This document shows positions 48,869-60,574 of a stretch of DNA of 64,000 nucleotides, piece by piece; positions within the stretch are counted from its first letter, which is position 1; every line of letters begins with the position of its first letter. A model generated the notes under the pieces. It was given only the letters and a program-made list of their open reading frames with translations, was not told where the DNA came from and did no database searches. Source of the stretch: Pseudaquabacterium pictum. GTDB lineage: Bacteria; Pseudomonadota; Gammaproteobacteria; Burkholderiales; Burkholderiaceae_C. The translations under genes and the position numbers were made by a program. The DNA lies in assembly GCF_005403045.1 (NCBI RefSeq), contig NZ_BJCL01000002.1, positions 590,940-654,939 on the forward strand, read 5' to 3'.

Positions 48869-49054
48869 TCAGCGCCAGAGCAACAGCAGCAACAGGCCCA
48901 CCAGCATGCTGGACAGACCCAGGAAACGGATCTGTCCATCGCTCAGCTTCAGTGCCCGCTCGAACACCTGGCGCCAGGCGGTAGGGCTGAGGAAGGGCAG
49001 CAGGCCCTCGAACACCAGCATCAGGGCCAGGGCGCCCCACACCCAATCCATCAT
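48869..49054 (-). CDS. Small membrane protein, DUF2065 family
   Basis: A 61-aa protein with two hydrophobic helices (about 4-22 and 42-60) linked by [20 protein letters not shown], the pattern of YjeT/DUF2065 proteins found after hflC in beta- and gammaproteobacteria. ATG 49054 and ATG 49051 are adjacent; the second is equally likely. Function is unknown; location suggests association with the HflKC-FtsH membrane complex. Confidence 0.88.
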   Translation of the reverse strand: MMDWVWGALALMLVFEGLLPFLSPTAWRQVFERALKLSDGQIRFLGLSSMLVGLLLLLLWR

Positions 49055-49069
49055 GGCGGGCAGCCAGGG

Positions 49070-49972
49070 TCAGCGCTTGGCCGGTGCGGCGGGCGCCGAC
49101 TGCACGGACGAACCGCCGCGCATCGCCTTGAAGAAGTCGCTGGACGGATCGATCACCATCACGTCGCTCTTGTTGCGGAAGCTGGCGCGGTAGGCCTCGA
49201 GGCTGCGGTAGAACTGGGCGAACTGCGGATCGCGGCCGAAGGCATCGGCATACAAGGCGCTGGCCTTGGCATCCCCCTCACCCTTGACCTTCTGCGCATC
49301 GCGGTAGGCCTCGGCGATGATCACCTCGCGCTGCTTGTCGGCATCGGCGCGGATCTTCTCGCCCTCGGCCGCGCCCTGCGAGCGCAACTCGTTGGCCACC
49401 TGCTTGCGCTCGGATTCCATGCGGCGGTAGACCGAGTCGGTGATGTCGGCGACGAAGTCCACCCGCTTGATGCGCACGTCGACGATCTCGATGCCGAAGG
49501 CCTTGGATTCGTCCTTCAGACGCACCATGACGTCCTGCATCACCTTGTCACGCTCGGCAGCCAGCACGCCGCGCACGGTGCGCTTGGTGATCTCTTCGTT
49601 GAATGCCGCCTGCACCACCGGGCTGAGCCGGCTCTCCAGGTTGCGCATGTCGGTGCCGTTGTTGCGGATGAACTGGCGCGGTTCGGCGATGCGCCATTTC
49701 ACCAGCCAGTCGATCACCAGGCTCTTCTTCTCGGCCGTGAAGATCGGCCGGGTCTCGGGGCTGTCGAGCGTCTGCACCCGCTTGTCCAGGAACACCACGT
49801 TCTGGAACGGCGGCGGCATCTTGAACTTGAGGCCGGGGTCGGTGACGACTTCCTTGATTTCACCCAGGGCGTAGACCACAGCCAGCTGACGCTGGTCGAC
49901 GACGAACAGCGTGGAGGTGAAGAGCATCAGGGCCAGCAGGGCGCCGGCGACGATGAGTCCGATTCGGTTCAT
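49070..49972 (-). CDS. hflC: HflC, modulator of FtsH protease
   Basis: A 300-aa SPFH/band-7 protein anchored by an N-terminal helix (about 5-24), forming with HflK a large periplasm-facing ring around FtsH. SPFH body about 25-190 (VDQRQLAVVYALGEIKEVV), then an Ala/Glu/Lys-rich helix (ELRSQGAAEGEKIRADADKQREVIIAEAYRDAQ) and a C-terminal hydrophobic strand. It follows hflK by 17 bases. Confidence 0.97.
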   Translation of the reverse strand: MNRIGLIVAGALLALMLFTSTLFVVDQRQLAVVYALGEIKEVVTDPGLKFKMPPPFQNVVFLDKRVQTLDSPETRPIFTAEKKSLVIDWLVKWRIAEPRQFIRNNGTDMRNLESRLSPVVQAAFNEEITKRTVRGVLAAERDKVMQDVMVRLKDESKAFGIEIVDVRIKRVDFVADITDSVYRRMESERKQVANELRSQGAAEGEKIRADADKQREVIIAEAYRDAQKVKGEGDAKASALYADAFGRDPQFAQFYRSLEAYRASFRNKSDVMVIDPSSDFFKAMRGGSSVQSAPAAPAKR

Positions 49973-49989
49973 GTTGGGGTCGCCCTTGA

Positions 49990-51336
49990 TCAGCGCACGT
50001 CGCGCTCACGGTTGCGGCCGCTGTCGCGGGAGCGGGCATCGGCACCGGCGGCGCCAGCGGCACCGCCGTCGGTGGGCATGGCGGCCGACGGCGTGGCCTG
50101 CGGCACCACCGTGCCACTGGGCACGGCGCCTGGCGCGGCCTGTTGGATCAGCTTGTCCAGCGGCAGGTACAGCAGGTTGCTGCCGCTGCGGCTTTCCACC
50201 ATCACCTTGCTCACGTTGGAGTAGACCTGCTGCATGGTGTCGATGTAGAGCCGGTCGCGGGTGACGCCGGGCGCCTTCTGGTACTCGGTCAGCACCGAGC
50301 GGAAGCGCTGCGCATCACCCTCGGCCTGGGCCACCACACGCTGGCTGTAGCCGTCGGCTTCTTCCTTCAGCCGCGCGGCGGTGCCGCGCGCCTTGGGGAT
50401 CACGTCGCTGGCGTAGGCCTGGCCTTCGTTCTTGAAACGGTCACGGTCGGCACCGGCCTTCACCGCGTCGTTGAACGCAGCCTGCACCTGCTCGGGCACC
50501 TGCACGTTCTGCACGTTGACATTGACCACCAGGATGCCGGACTTCAACCGATCGAGCTGGCCCTGGATGGACTTGACCAGGTCGGCGGCGATGGCGTCGC
50601 GGGCCTCGTACAGCACCGAGTCGACCTTGCTCTTGCCGACGATCTCGCGCACCGCCGATTCGCTGGCCTGCACCACTGCGTTGTCGGGGTCGCGGTTCTC
50701 GAACAGGAAGTTCTTCGCATCCTTCAACCGGTATTGCACGGTGAAGCGGATGTCGATGATGTTCTCGTCCTGCGTCAGCATCGACGAATCGCGCAGGCCG
50801 GTGGTCTGGCCCACGCCGCTGCGGCCGATCTCGGCCGAACGCAGCTGGGTGACCGACACCGTCTCGTGGGCCTGGATGGGCGCGGGGAAGCGCCACTGGA
50901 AGCCGGCGTCCACCGTGCTGCTGTATCGGCCGAAGGTGGTGACGATGGCCTGCTGGCCTTCCTGCACGATGAAGAAGCCGCTGCCCAGCCAGACCACGGC
51001 CACGACGACAGCGATCAGCCCCACGCCGATGCCGGCGCTCTTCATGTCGGGCTGGAACGACGGGCCACCGCCGCCCTCGCCCGGGTCGCGCCGCGGCGGC
51101 GGGTTGTTGTTGCCGCCGCCCTTGCCGTTGAACAGGCCGGTGAGCTTGCGGTTGAAGTCGCGCCAGAGCTCGTCGAGATCGGGCGGGCCGTCGTTGCGGC
51201 CACCGTTGGACAGCAGCGGCTGCGGCCGGCGCAGCACACCGGCCAGCAGGGCCCGGGCGGCCTGGGCCACGGCACCGAGGCGCGCCTGCCAGGGCACAGC
51301 AGCGGCATCGGAGTGGAAGTTGGAATGCATGGTCAT
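49990..51336 (-). CDS. hflK: HflK, modulator of FtsH protease
   Basis: A 448-aa SPFH-family partner of HflC. The N-terminal cytoplasmic part is proline/glycine rich (NNNPPPRRDPGEGGGG, about 75-90), followed by a membrane helix (IGVGLIAVVVAVVWLGSGFFIV, about 104-125), the SPFH domain (QEGQQAIVTTFGRYSSTVDAGFQWRFP) and a coiled-coil helix (ARLKEEADGYSQRVVAQAEGDAQRF). The ATG overlaps the hflX stop by 4 bases. Confidence 0.97.
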   Translation of the reverse strand: MTMHSNFHSDAAAVPWQARLGAVAQAARALLAGVLRRPQPLLSNGGRNDGPPDLDELWRDFNRKLTGLFNGKGGGNNNPPPRRDPGEGGGGPSFQPDMKSAGIGVGLIAVVVAVVWLGSGFFIVQEGQQAIVTTFGRYSSTVDAGFQWRFPAPIQAHETVSVTQLRSAEIGRSGVGQTTGLRDSSMLTQDENIIDIRFTVQYRLKDAKNFLFENRDPDNAVVQASESAVREIVGKSKVDSVLYEARDAIAADLVKSIQGQLDRLKSGILVVNVNVQNVQVPEQVQAAFNDAVKAGADRDRFKNEGQAYASDVIPKARGTAARLKEEADGYSQRVVAQAEGDAQRFRSVLTEYQKAPGVTRDRLYIDTMQQVYSNVSKVMVESRSGSNLLYLPLDKLIQQAAPGAVPSGTVVPQATPSAAMPTDGGAAGAAGADARSRDSGRNRERDVR

Positions 51337-52631
51337 GTCATCGCCGATGGTAACGGGGCACCTGCAGGGGTCTGGGCGGTGCCTGGATCGGCTGGCGTCT
51401 CCGACAGCCCGTCAGTTGGGGTGCGTCCTGGCGGATTCAAGCCGCCCTGTGCAGCCGCTTGCGCGATCCAGGCGCGCAGCGTGTCCAGGCCGGTGCCGCG
51501 CAGCGCGCTGACAAACACGCGCGGCACCGCGTTGGCGCCCGGGCGTTCCACCCAGTCCTGCAGATCACGGGGCAGCGGGTCCATCCGGTCGAGCTTGTTG
51601 AACACCAGGATCTGCGGCACCTCGGCCGCGCCGATCTCGGCCAGCACCCGCTCGACCTCGTCGCGCTGCTCCTGCAGCACCGGGCTGGCGGCATCGACCA
51701 CATGCAGCAGCAGGTCGGCGTCGCAGGCCTCCTGCAGCGTGGCCTCGAAGGCTTCCACCAGCTTGTGCGGCAGATCGCGGATGAAGCCGACGGTGTCCGA
51801 CAGCGAGACCGTGCCGCCCAGCGGCTCGAGGTAGAGCGAACGGGTGGTGGTGTCCAGCGTGGCGAACAGCTGGTCGGCCGCGTAGGCCCGCGCCTTGACC
51901 AACGCATTGAACAGCGTGCTCTTGCCGGCATTGGTGTAACCCACCAGCGAGACGCGGAAGCTGCCGCTCTTGCGGCGTGCATGGCGCTGGGTGTCGCGCT
52001 GGCGCTTCACCTTGACCAGGCGGGCCTTCAGCGACTTCACCCGCTCGGCGATCATGCGCTTGTCGAGTTCGATCTGCGCCTCGCCCGGGCCGCCGCGCTG
52101 GCCCGCCCCGCCGGTCTGTCGCTCAAGGTGGCTCCAGCGTCGCACCAGGCGGCTGCTGAGGTACTGCAGGCGGGCCAGCTCGACCTGCAGCTTGCCTTCA
52201 TGGCTCTGGGCGCGCTGGGCGAAGATCTCCAGGATCAACGCGGTGCGGTCGGCCACGGCCACGCCCAGGGTGCGCTCCAGATTGCGCTGCTGGGCCGGCG
52301 ACAGTGCCTGGTCGAAAATGACGCATTCGGCGCCATGCATCTGCACCAGCAGCTTGATCTCCTCGGCCTTGCCGCTGCCGACGAACAGCGCCGGATCCGG
52401 CGCCTTGCGGCGGGCGATCACCCGCTCGACCGGCACGTCGCCCGCGCTCTCGGCCAGCAGCGCCAGTTCGTCGAGCGTGGGGTCGAAGTGCTGGCCGTTG
52501 CCGAAGTCGACGCCGACCAGCACCACACGGGCGGCGCCCGCCGGGCCGGTGGCCGGCGGCATGGCATCCCGCTGCGGGGCGTTCAAGGTGGAGGCGGTGG
52601 GGAAGACCGTCGTGTCCGGGTGACGGCTCAA
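51333..52631 (-). CDS. hflX: Ribosome-associated GTPase HflX
   Basis: A 432-aa GTPase that rescues or splits stalled ribosomes. The N-terminal HflX domain (about 35-195; [35 protein letters not shown]) and glycine-rich linker [15 protein letters not shown] precede the G domain: G1 [10 protein letters not shown]3 [12 protein letters not shown]4 NKLD. An unusual Pro/Thr-rich tail (about 400-432) follows. It overlaps hfq upstream (ATGA) and hflK downstream. Confidence 0.97.
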   Translation of the reverse strand: MSRHPDTTVFPTASTLNAPQRDAMPPATGPAGAARVVLVGVDFGNGQHFDPTLDELALLAESAGDVPVERVIARRKAPDPALFVGSGKAEEIKLLVQMHGAECVIFDQALSPAQQRNLERTLGVAVADRTALILEIFAQRAQSHEGKLQVELARLQYLSSRLVRRWSHLERQTGGAGQRGGPGEAQIELDKRMIAERVKSLKARLVKVKRQRDTQRHARRKSGSFRVSLVGYTNAGKSTLFNALVKARAYAADQLFATLDTTTRSLYLEPLGGTVSLSDTVGFIRDLPHKLVEAFEATLQEACDADLLLHVVDAASPVLQEQRDEVERVLAEIGAAEVPQILVFNKLDRMDPLPRDLQDWVERPGANAVPRVFVSALRGTGLDTLRAWIAQAAAQGGLNPPGRTPTDGLSETPADPGTAQTPAGAPLPSAMT

Positions 52632-52870
52632 GCCGGGTCAGTCGGCTCGTTGGCGTGGAAGTTCACCGGACGGCCGGGCACCACGGTGGAGATGGCGTGC
52701 TTGTAGACCATCTGCGTCACGGTGTTGCGCAGCAGGACAACGTACTGGTCGAAAGACTCGATGTGACCCTGCAGCTTGATGCCGTTGACCAGGTAGATGG
52801 ACACCGGCACATGCTCCTTGCGCAGCAGGTTCAGGAAGGGGTCTTGCAGGAGTTGCCCTTTGTTGCTCAC
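52628..52870 (-). CDS. hfq: RNA chaperone Hfq
   Basis: An 80-aa Sm-like protein starting at GTG 52870 with a GGAG site upstream; the frame reaches 52915 but the conserved start is [19 protein letters not shown]. Sm1 is [27 protein letters not shown], and Sm2 [10 protein letters not shown]. Gln8, Lys56-equivalent (YKHAI) and other RNA-contact residues are present. The C-terminal tail is short, as is usual in betaproteobacteria. Stop overlaps the hflX start. Confidence 0.98.
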   Translation of the reverse strand: MSNKGQLLQDPFLNLLRKEHVPVSIYLVNGIKLQGHIESFDQYVVLLRNTVTQMVYKHAISTVVPGRPVNFHANEPTDPA

Positions 52871-52972
52871 GATATGACTCCGTGTTGAAAAGTGTCGATG
52901 CGAAGACCTTATCACATCAGGGAAAGCGCGTAGGCGCCATGGAAAGGCACCTGAAAAAGCTGCGCGCTGCCG

Positions 52973-54316
52973 TCAGACCTTGTCTTCGTCGAAAGGGTTC
53001 CGCGAGGACTTGAATTCAATGCGCAGCGGCGTGCCGCTGAGCTTGAAGTGGTCCCGCACGCGGCCTTCGAGGAAGCGCTTGTAGGCATCGGTCACATGCT
53101 CCAGCCCGTTGCCGTGGATGACCACGATCGGCGGATTCATGCCGCCCTGGTGGGCATAGCGCAGCTTGGGGCGGAAGGCGCCGCTGCGCTGCGGTGCCTG
53201 GTGCTGCACCGCCTCCTGCAGCAGGCGGGTGAGCACCGGCGTGGGCATCTTGCGGGTGGCCGAGGCATGGGCATCGGCGATGGCCTTCCACACCGGACCC
53301 AGGCCCTGGCGCTTGAGCGCCGAGATGTGCAGCAACGGCGCGAACTTCAGGAACGCCAGCCGCTGCTCGACCGAGCGCTCGAACATCTGGCGCTGGTAGC
53401 TGTCGACCGCGTCCCACTTGTTGACGGCCACCACCACCGCGCGGCCGCTCTCCAGGATGTAGCCGGCGATGTGGGCGTCCTGCTCGCTGACGCCCTGGGT
53501 GGCGTCGATCAGCAGCAGCACCACGTTGGCATCGGCGATCGCCTGCAGCGTCTTGACCACCGAGAACTTCTCGATCGCCTCGAACACCTTGCCCTTGCGG
53601 CGCAGGCCGGCGGTGTCGATCAGCTCGAAGCGCTTGCCGTCGCGTTCGAAGGGCACGCTGATGGCATCGCGCGTGGTGCCGGGCTGGTCGTAGGCCACCA
53701 GCCGGTCTTCGCCCAGCCAGGTGTTGATCAGCGTGCTCTTGCCCACGTTGGGCCGGCCGGCCACCGCCAGTCGGATCGGCTTGTCGGTGCCGTCGGCCAG
53801 CGGGTCGTCGTCGTCCTCGGGGTCGAAGAAGTCGGCCAGGGCGGCGTCGAGCAGGCTGCGGATGCCTTGACCGTGGGCGGCCGACACCGGATGCGGCTCG
53901 CCCATGCCCAGTTCATGGAATTCGGCCAGCAGCGGTGATTCGCTCAGGCCCTCGGCCTTGTTGACGCACAGCAGCACCCGCTTGTTGGCGCCGCGCAGGT
54001 AGCGGGCGATGTCGTGGTCCTGGCCGGCCACGCCGTTGCGGGCGTCGACGACGAAGATCACCGCATCGGCCTCGGCCACCGCGGCCTTGGTCTGGGCGGC
54101 CATCATCGCCACGATGCCGGTGGGCTTCTCGGGCTCGAAGCCGCCGGTGTCGACGACGATCAGCTCGCGGCCGTTGTGGCGGGCGTCGCCGTAGTGGCGA
54201 TCCCGCGTCAGGCCGGCAAAGTCGGCGACGATCGCATCACGGCTCTTGGTGATGCGGTTGAACAGGGTGGACTTGCCGACATTGGGCCGGCCCACCAGGG
54301 CGATCACCGGCTTCAT
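52973..54316 (-). CDS. der: Ribosome biogenesis GTPase Der (EngA)
   Basis: A 447-aa double GTPase needed for 50S assembly. Two G domains each with GRPNVGKST (about residues 8 and 185), DTGGFEPE and [11 protein letters not shown] switch II segments, and NKAE / NKWD G4 motifs. The C-terminal KH-like domain ([19 protein letters not shown] ending [12 protein letters not shown]) contacts rRNA. It follows bamB by 28 bases, the usual order. Confidence 0.98.
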   Translation of the reverse strand: MKPVIALVGRPNVGKSTLFNRITKSRDAIVADFAGLTRDRHYGDARHNGRELIVVDTGGFEPEKPTGIVAMMAAQTKAAVAEADAVIFVVDARNGVAGQDHDIARYLRGANKRVLLCVNKAEGLSESPLLAEFHELGMGEPHPVSAAHGQGIRSLLDAALADFFDPEDDDDPLADGTDKPIRLAVAGRPNVGKSTLINTWLGEDRLVAYDQPGTTRDAISVPFERDGKRFELIDTAGLRRKGKVFEAIEKFSVVKTLQAIADANVVLLLIDATQGVSEQDAHIAGYILESGRAVVVAVNKWDAVDSYQRQMFERSVEQRLAFLKFAPLLHISALKRQGLGPVWKAIADAHASATRKMPTPVLTRLLQEAVQHQAPQRSGAFRPKLRYAHQGGMNPPIVVIHGNGLEHVTDAYKRFLEGRVRDHFKLSGTPLRIEFKSSRNPFDEDKV

Positions 54317-54344
54317 GGGCGTGCACTTTCAGGAAAGAGGTCCG

Positions 54345-55472
54345 TCACTCCGGACGGAAGGCGAACAGGCCGCCCTTGCGGGTGACCACCAGCATCGTGG
54401 TGCCGGCCAGCGCCGGCTGGCCCACGACGGCCGAGCCGTCGGTGGGCAGGCGCAGCAGGGTCTTGCCATCGTTGCGGTCGAGAAAATGGAGCTGGCCTTC
54501 CAGGTCGCCGAACACCACGGTGCGGCCGGCCGAGACCGGTGCGCTCAGGCCGCGGAACAGCAGGCGCTCGTTCTGCCAGACCAGTTCTCCGCCGCCGGCC
54601 TTCCAGGCGCTGACGCGGTCGGAGCCGTCGGCACCGAAGATGAAATCGGCATCACCGCCGATGGTCTGCTGGCCGCCGGCGATGCGGCTCCAGCGCAGGC
54701 TGGCACGGTCGGGGCCGGCGATGTTGACGCAGCCCACGGCCGTCTGGAAGGCGCGGGCACACAAGGTATCGCCCAGGCGCAGCGGTGGGCCGACCAGGTC
54801 GTTCAGGCGCTCGACCTCGTTGGTGCCGCGCGGCGAGGTGACCGGCACCTCCCAGCGCACGCTGCCGGTGGTGGGATCGATGCCGGTCATCAGCGCGCCG
54901 ATGCCGGCGACCAGGGTGTTCTTGTGCGCGGCCAGCAGGCCTGGCTGGGCCAGCGTCAGTGCCTCGCCGGGGCGCTGCACCGTCCAAAGGCGCCGGCCGT
55001 CCAGTGCGTCGAAGGCATGCACCACGCGGTCGACGCCGATGACGAACACCCGTTCACCGGCCACCAACGGCGCGGTGGTGGTGCGCGAGGCCAGCCGCGT
55101 GCTCCAGAGCTTCGCGCCCTGGTCCAGCACCACCAGCTCGTTGTCGACGGTGACCACCGCGGCGCGGCGGCCATCGCTGCCCACGCCGGCCGACAGCTTG
55201 CCGCCGGCCTGGCCACGCCAGACCTCACGGCCGCTCTGAGCCTCCAGCGACAGCACGGTGCCATCGGTGCCGGCGACGATGAAGTTGCCGTCACGCAGGG
55301 TGACGGCCAGCGGGAACTGCACCGAGTCGAGCTTGGCGCTCCACACCTGGCGGCCGGCGATCTGCGCGGTCACCGGTTCCAGCGGCGTCGGCTTGGGCTT
55401 GTCGGCCGCGCAGCCGGCCAGCACCGCGGCGGCGAGCGCCAGCCATGCGGCCTGGACCTTCCGACCCGCCAT
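54345..55472 (-). CDS. bamB: Outer-membrane assembly lipoprotein BamB
   Basis: A 375-aa beta-propeller lipoprotein of the Bam complex. ATG 55472 shares a base with the upstream TGA stop (TGATG); a GTG one codon earlier is less likely. The lipobox LAGC gives lipidated Cys21. Repeated PQQ-like blades are visible (GTDGTVLSLEAQSGREVWRGQAGGKLSAGVGSDG and others), typical of eight-bladed propellers. Its place beside der and the YfgM-like gene is conserved. Confidence 0.95.
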   Translation of the reverse strand: MAGRKVQAAWLALAAAVLAGCAADKPKPTPLEPVTAQIAGRQVWSAKLDSVQFPLAVTLRDGNFIVAGTDGTVLSLEAQSGREVWRGQAGGKLSAGVGSDGRRAAVVTVDNELVVLDQGAKLWSTRLASRTTTAPLVAGERVFVIGVDRVVHAFDALDGRRLWTVQRPGEALTLAQPGLLAAHKNTLVAGIGALMTGIDPTTGSVRWEVPVTSPRGTNEVERLNDLVGPPLRLGDTLCARAFQTAVGCVNIAGPDRASLRWSRIAGGQQTIGGDADFIFGADGSDRVSAWKAGGGELVWQNERLLFRGLSAPVSAGRTVVFGDLEGQLHFLDRNDGKTLLRLPTDGSAVVGQPALAGTTMLVVTRKGGLFAFRPE

Positions 55473-56146
55473 CACTTGGCGGCCCCCGACGCGGCGACGG
55501 CCGGCGCAGGCGGCGCAGCCAGCGCGGTGAGCTTGACCTCCACCAGGCGGCGGTAGTCGATCTTGTCGTCCATGGCCTTGTAGGCGGCCTGGTAGGCGGC
55601 ACGGGCCTCGTCGGTCTTGCCCTGGGCCAGCAGCACATCACCGCGGCGGTCGGACGCCAGCGCGGCGAATTCCTTGGCCGTGACGCCGTCCAGCGCCTTC
55701 AGCGCGCCGGGATAGTCCTTCGCGTCGAGCAGCAGGCCGGCCAGGCGCAGGCGGGCGATGGCGCGGTACTCGTCCTCGGCGGCCTTCTCGGCCACCCAGC
55801 CCAGGCTCGCCTTGGCGGCATCGGCCTGGCCCTTGTCGAACTGCACCCGGGCGGCGATCAAGCCACCCTGCTGGGTGAGGTTGGCGGCGGCGTAGCGCTC
55901 CTTCATGTCGTTGAAGACGCGGCCGGCCTTGTCGGCATCACCGGCGCTGGCGGCCTTGTCCAGTTCATCGAACATGGCCGCAGCCTGCACCGACTGGTTG
56001 CGCTGGTACCAGTTCCAGCCGTTCCAGCCGGCGAAGGCCAGCAGCACCAGCGTGACCAGCCAGGTGATCCAGTTGCCGTGGCGCTTCCAGAACGCCTTGA
56101 GGTCGTCGAGCTGTTCCTGGTCCTGCAGATTGAGTGTGTTCGCCAT
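55472..56146 (-). CDS. YfgM-like tetratricopeptide membrane protein
   Basis: A 224-aa ancillary SecYEG translocon-type protein. Short cytoplasmic N-terminus (LQDQEQLDDLKAFWKRHGN), one membrane helix (WITWLVTLVLLAFAGWNGWNWYQR, about 26-49), then periplasmic TPR-like helical repeats (YRAIARLRLAGLLLDAKDYPGALKALDG, and others) and an Ala/Pro tail. The family (UPF0070/YfgM) links the translocon to periplasmic chaperones. It lies between hisS and bamB as in E. coli. Confidence 0.92.
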   Translation of the reverse strand: MANTLNLQDQEQLDDLKAFWKRHGNWITWLVTLVLLAFAGWNGWNWYQRNQSVQAAAMFDELDKAASAGDADKAGRVFNDMKERYAAANLTQQGGLIAARVQFDKGQADAAKASLGWVAEKAAEDEYRAIARLRLAGLLLDAKDYPGALKALDGVTAKEFAALASDRRGDVLLAQGKTDEARAAYQAAYKAMDDKIDYRRLVEVKLTALAAPPAPAVAASGAAK

Positions 56147-56185
56147 GAAGCGCCTGTGGGCCGTGCCCTGAAATCGAAGGGCGGA

Positions 56186-57496
<1,311 letters not shown>

Positions 57497-57566
57497 GGGG
57501 TGTCGGGCGCCGGGTGGCGCCCCTGCAGAAGTCGGGGAGGCGGGGCGGAGGTTGACGCGTGCCGCG

Positions 57567-58844
57567 TCAATGCGCGGCGGTCACGGTGCCGAACCGGCGC
57601 TCGATGTAGCCCTCGACGATCTTGTGGAACTCGGCTGCGATGCCCTCGCCACGCAGCGTCATCGCCTTCTGGCCGTCGATGAACACCGGCGCGGCCGGTG
57701 CCTCGCCGGTGCCGGGCAGGCTGATGCCGATGTCGGCATGCTTGCTCTCGCCGGGGCCGTTGACGATGCAGCCCATCACCGCGACCTTCAGGTTCTCGAC
57801 GCCCGGGTACCTGGCCTTCCACACCGGCATCTGCGCCCGCAGGAAGTCGTCGATCTGCTTGGCCAGTTCCTGGAAGGTGGTGCTGGTGGTGCGGCCGCAG
57901 CCGGGGCAGGCGGTCACGCTGGGGTTGAAGTTGCGCAGGCCCAGGGCCTGCAGGATCTCCAGCGCCACCACCACCTCTTGGGTGCGGGCCTCGCCGGGCT
58001 GCGGCGTCAGGCTCACGCGGATGGTGTCGCCGATGCCCTGCTGCAGCAGCTGGCCCAGTGCCACGGCCGAGGCCACCGTGCCCTTGGTGCCCATGCCGGC
58101 TTCGGTCAGGCCCAGGTGCAGCGGGTAGTTGCAGCGCGCGGCCAGCGCCTGGTAGACGGTGATCAGGTCCTGCACGCCGCTGACCTTGCAGCTGATGATG
58201 ACCTGGTTCGCCGGCATGCCCAGCTCCACCGCCCAGTCGGCCGACTGCAGTGCGCTCTTGACCAGTGCCTGGTACGTCACCTGCTTGGCATCCCAGGGCT
58301 GGGCGCTGCGGGCGTTGTCGTCCATCATCTGCGCCAGCAGTTCCTGGTCGAGGCTGCCCCAGTTGACGCCGATGCGCACCGGCTTGTCGAAGCGCATCGC
58401 GGCTTCGACCATGGCGGTGAACTGGCGGTCACGCTTCTCGCCCTTGCCCACGTTGCCGGGGTTGATGCGGTACTTGCTCAGCGCCTGGGCACAGGCCGGA
58501 TGTTCGGTCAGCAGCGTGTGGCCGTTGTAGTGGAAGTCACCCACCAGCGGCACGTCGATGCCCATGCGGTCGAGCTGCTCGCGGATGTGCGGCACGGCCT
58601 GGGCGGCTTCGGGCGTGTTGACGGTGATGCGCACCATCTCGCTGCCGGCGATCGCCAGCTCCTTCACCTGGATGGCGGTGCCGATGACATCGACGGTGTC
58701 GGTGTTGGTCATGCTCTGCACACGCACCGGGGCGTCGCCGCCCACGGTGACGACCCGGCTGCCCCAGACCACCCGGGCCTGCAGCGAACGGCGGGCCAGC
58801 GGCAGCGCGGGCGGGATCAGCGTCAGGGTGTCCAGATCGGGCAT
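57567..58844 (-). CDS. ispG: 4-hydroxy-3-methylbut-2-enyl diphosphate synthase IspG
   Basis: A 425-aa [4Fe-4S] enzyme of the MEP pathway. TIM-barrel domain with [12 protein letters not shown] and [12 protein letters not shown]; the cluster cysteines are in [14 protein letters not shown] and [16 protein letters not shown], with the usual conserved Glu. Together with dxr (29133-30317) it supplies precursors for UppS. It lies 10 bases after the RodZ-like gene. Confidence 0.98.
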   Translation of the reverse strand: MPDLDTLTLIPPALPLARRSLQARVVWGSRVVTVGGDAPVRVQSMTNTDTVDVIGTAIQVKELAIAGSEMVRITVNTPEAAQAVPHIREQLDRMGIDVPLVGDFHYNGHTLLTEHPACAQALSKYRINPGNVGKGEKRDRQFTAMVEAAMRFDKPVRIGVNWGSLDQELLAQMMDDNARSAQPWDAKQVTYQALVKSALQSADWAVELGMPANQVIISCKVSGVQDLITVYQALAARCNYPLHLGLTEAGMGTKGTVASAVALGQLLQQGIGDTIRVSLTPQPGEARTQEVVVALEILQALGLRNFNPSVTACPGCGRTTSTTFQELAKQIDDFLRAQMPVWKARYPGVENLKVAVMGCIVNGPGESKHADIGISLPGTGEAPAAPVFIDGQKAMTLRGEGIAAEFHKIVEGYIERRFGTVTAAH

Positions 58845-58854
58845 GGCGTTGGCG

Positions 58855-59772
58855 TCACGGCAGGGTGATGTTGGCGATGTTGTCCCGCGCAGCGGTCGAC
58901 AGGTCGACCGGCTGGCCGCGGAACTGCAGTTCGGTGCCTTTGGCGTTGCCGATTCTCAGGCGAACCGGCAGCGCAGGTGTCAATGCCACCGTCTCGCCCG
59001 CGGGCACCAGGCGGGCCATCAGGGTCTGACCACCGCCGTCGACGGCCTGCACCCAAGTGGCCTGCACGGCACGCAGCACCAGGGCGGCTTCAGCCGCCGC
59101 TGCGGTGGCGGCCACATCGGCCACCACGGGTTGGCTGGCCGCTGCAGCCGGGCGGGCCGCGCTGGCCGGGACATCGGGCACGGTGGCGGGCGCAACAACG
59201 CTGCCCATGCCACCAGACGCCGGATCCACCGCCGGGGCGGCGGCAGGTACCGCCTCGCTGACCTGGGGCGGACCGCCAGCGCCGCTGGGCGGCATCACCG
59301 GGGCGGTGGCGTTGTCGAGCTGGGGCAGCTGGCCGGGCTGGCTGGGCACCAGCACAAAGGCCGCCGCAGCGGCCAGCAGCAGGCCGGCCAGCCACAGCAC
59401 GGGATGGCGCCAGGGCAGCCAGGCGGCCGGGTCGGCGCGGCCGTTGCGCTCGCGGAACGGCGTGTTCAGGCCGGAATCCACCCGCTCCAGGCTGCCGGCG
59501 GGCGCGCCCGGCAACAGCGCCAGCACCGGCGCGGCGTCGATCTTCAGCACCCGGCAGACGGTCTGGGCCAGCGCACGGGTGAAGGTGAGGTCGGGCAACT
59601 CATCGGTGCGGCCGGATTCCAGTGCTTCCAGCTTGGCCGGCGTGACCTTGATCGACGCGGCCAGCGCGGCGATGTGCAGCCCCTGCTGCTGGCGGGCGGC
59701 ACGCAACAGGGCGCCGGCCTGCACGGCATCGGCGTTCGGGGCGGCACGGCTGGCGTCGGTGGAGTCAGTCAT
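58855..59772 (-). CDS. rodZ: RodZ-like helix-turn-helix membrane protein
   Basis: A 305-aa bitopic protein. Cytoplasmic HTH_25 domain ([32 protein letters not shown], about 18-80), one membrane helix ([20 protein letters not shown], about 118-138), a long Ala/Pro-rich periplasmic linker (about 140-225) and a C-terminal DUF4115 beta domain ([27 protein letters not shown]). RodZ links MreB to the elongation machinery. The start at 59772 overlaps the pilW end by 8 bases. Confidence 0.9.
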   Translation of the reverse strand: MTDSTDASRAAPNADAVQAGALLRAARQQQGLHIAALAASIKVTPAKLEALESGRTDELPDLTFTRALAQTVCRVLKIDAAPVLALLPGAPAGSLERVDSGLNTPFRERNGRADPAAWLPWRHPVLWLAGLLLAAAAAFVLVPSQPGQLPQLDNATAPVMPPSGAGGPPQVSEAVPAAAPAVDPASGGMGSVVAPATVPDVPASAARPAAAASQPVVADVAATAAAAEAALVLRAVQATWVQAVDGGGQTLMARLVPAGETVALTPALPVRLRIGNAKGTELQFRGQPVDLSTAARDNIANITLP

Positions 59773-60574
59773 CAAAGCGGCCGCGGTCGAACAGCGCGGC
59801 CTCGGCAGAAGAGGCGAATCCCCGGCGCAGGCGGTCGCCGAGCACGCGCACGGCCGCGTCACGGCCGAGCTTGCGCTCGATGCGGGCTGCCAGCCACAGG
59901 GTCTGGGCGTTCACGGCGTCGGGCGTCTCGTTGACCCGGCCGATGTAGAAACTGGCCCGCTCGTAGGCCTGGCGGCGGTACAGCACATCGGCCAGGTTCA
60001 GGCCGGTGTTGGGGTTGGCCGGGTCCAGCTCGTAGGCCCGCATCAGCGCGGCCTCGGCCTCGGCCAGCTTGCCGTCGCGGCCGTAGCAGACGCCGCGGGC
60101 CAGCAGGCTGCGCGCCTGGTCGCGGTACTGCGGCAGGGCCAGGGCGGCGTCGAAGCGGGCCTGGGCGGTGCCGTACTGGCCACGCTGGCACAGGAACCAG
60201 GCCTGGTTGTGCAGGGCGGCGCCGTCACGCGGATTGAGCTGCAGGGCGCGGGCGAAGCTGTCCTCGGCCAGCCGGTCCTCGCCCATCGCGGCATAGATCA
60301 GCGCGCGCAGGTTGAAGGCCTCGGCCAGGTCGGGCTTGACCTGCACCGCCAGCTTGGTCTCGTCGAGCGCCGTCTCCAGCTGGCCGCGGCCGAAGTAGGC
60401 GGCGGCCAGCTCCAGCCGCACCCGGGCGCGGCGATCCTGGTCGGTCTGGTCGGAGGCGGTGAGCACCGGTGCGGGCTGGTCGACCGCGGTGCCGCCAGGG
60501 CCACCGGCACAGGCGGACAGCAGCGCAGCCATCGCCAGCAGCAGCGGCCAGAGCGGACGCGGGACGCAGCTCAT
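59765..60574 (-). CDS. pilW: Type IV pilus biogenesis lipoprotein PilW/PilF
   Basis: A 269-aa outer-membrane lipoprotein (LSAC, lipidated Cys22) that helps the PilQ secretin assemble. Several tetratricopeptide repeats run through the protein: [84 protein letters not shown]. Its order between rlmN and rodZ is conserved in proteobacteria. No other pilus genes are in the window. Confidence 0.94.
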   Translation of the reverse strand: MSCVPRPLWPLLLAMAALLSACAGGPGGTAVDQPAPVLTASDQTDQDRRARVRLELAAAYFGRGQLETALDETKLAVQVKPDLAEAFNLRALIYAAMGEDRLAEDSFARALQLNPRDGAALHNQAWFLCQRGQYGTAQARFDAALALPQYRDQARSLLARGVCYGRDGKLAEAEAALMRAYELDPANPNTGLNLADVLYRRQAYERASFYIGRVNETPDAVNAQTLWLAARIERKLGRDAAVRVLGDRLRRGFASSAEAALFDRGRFDD

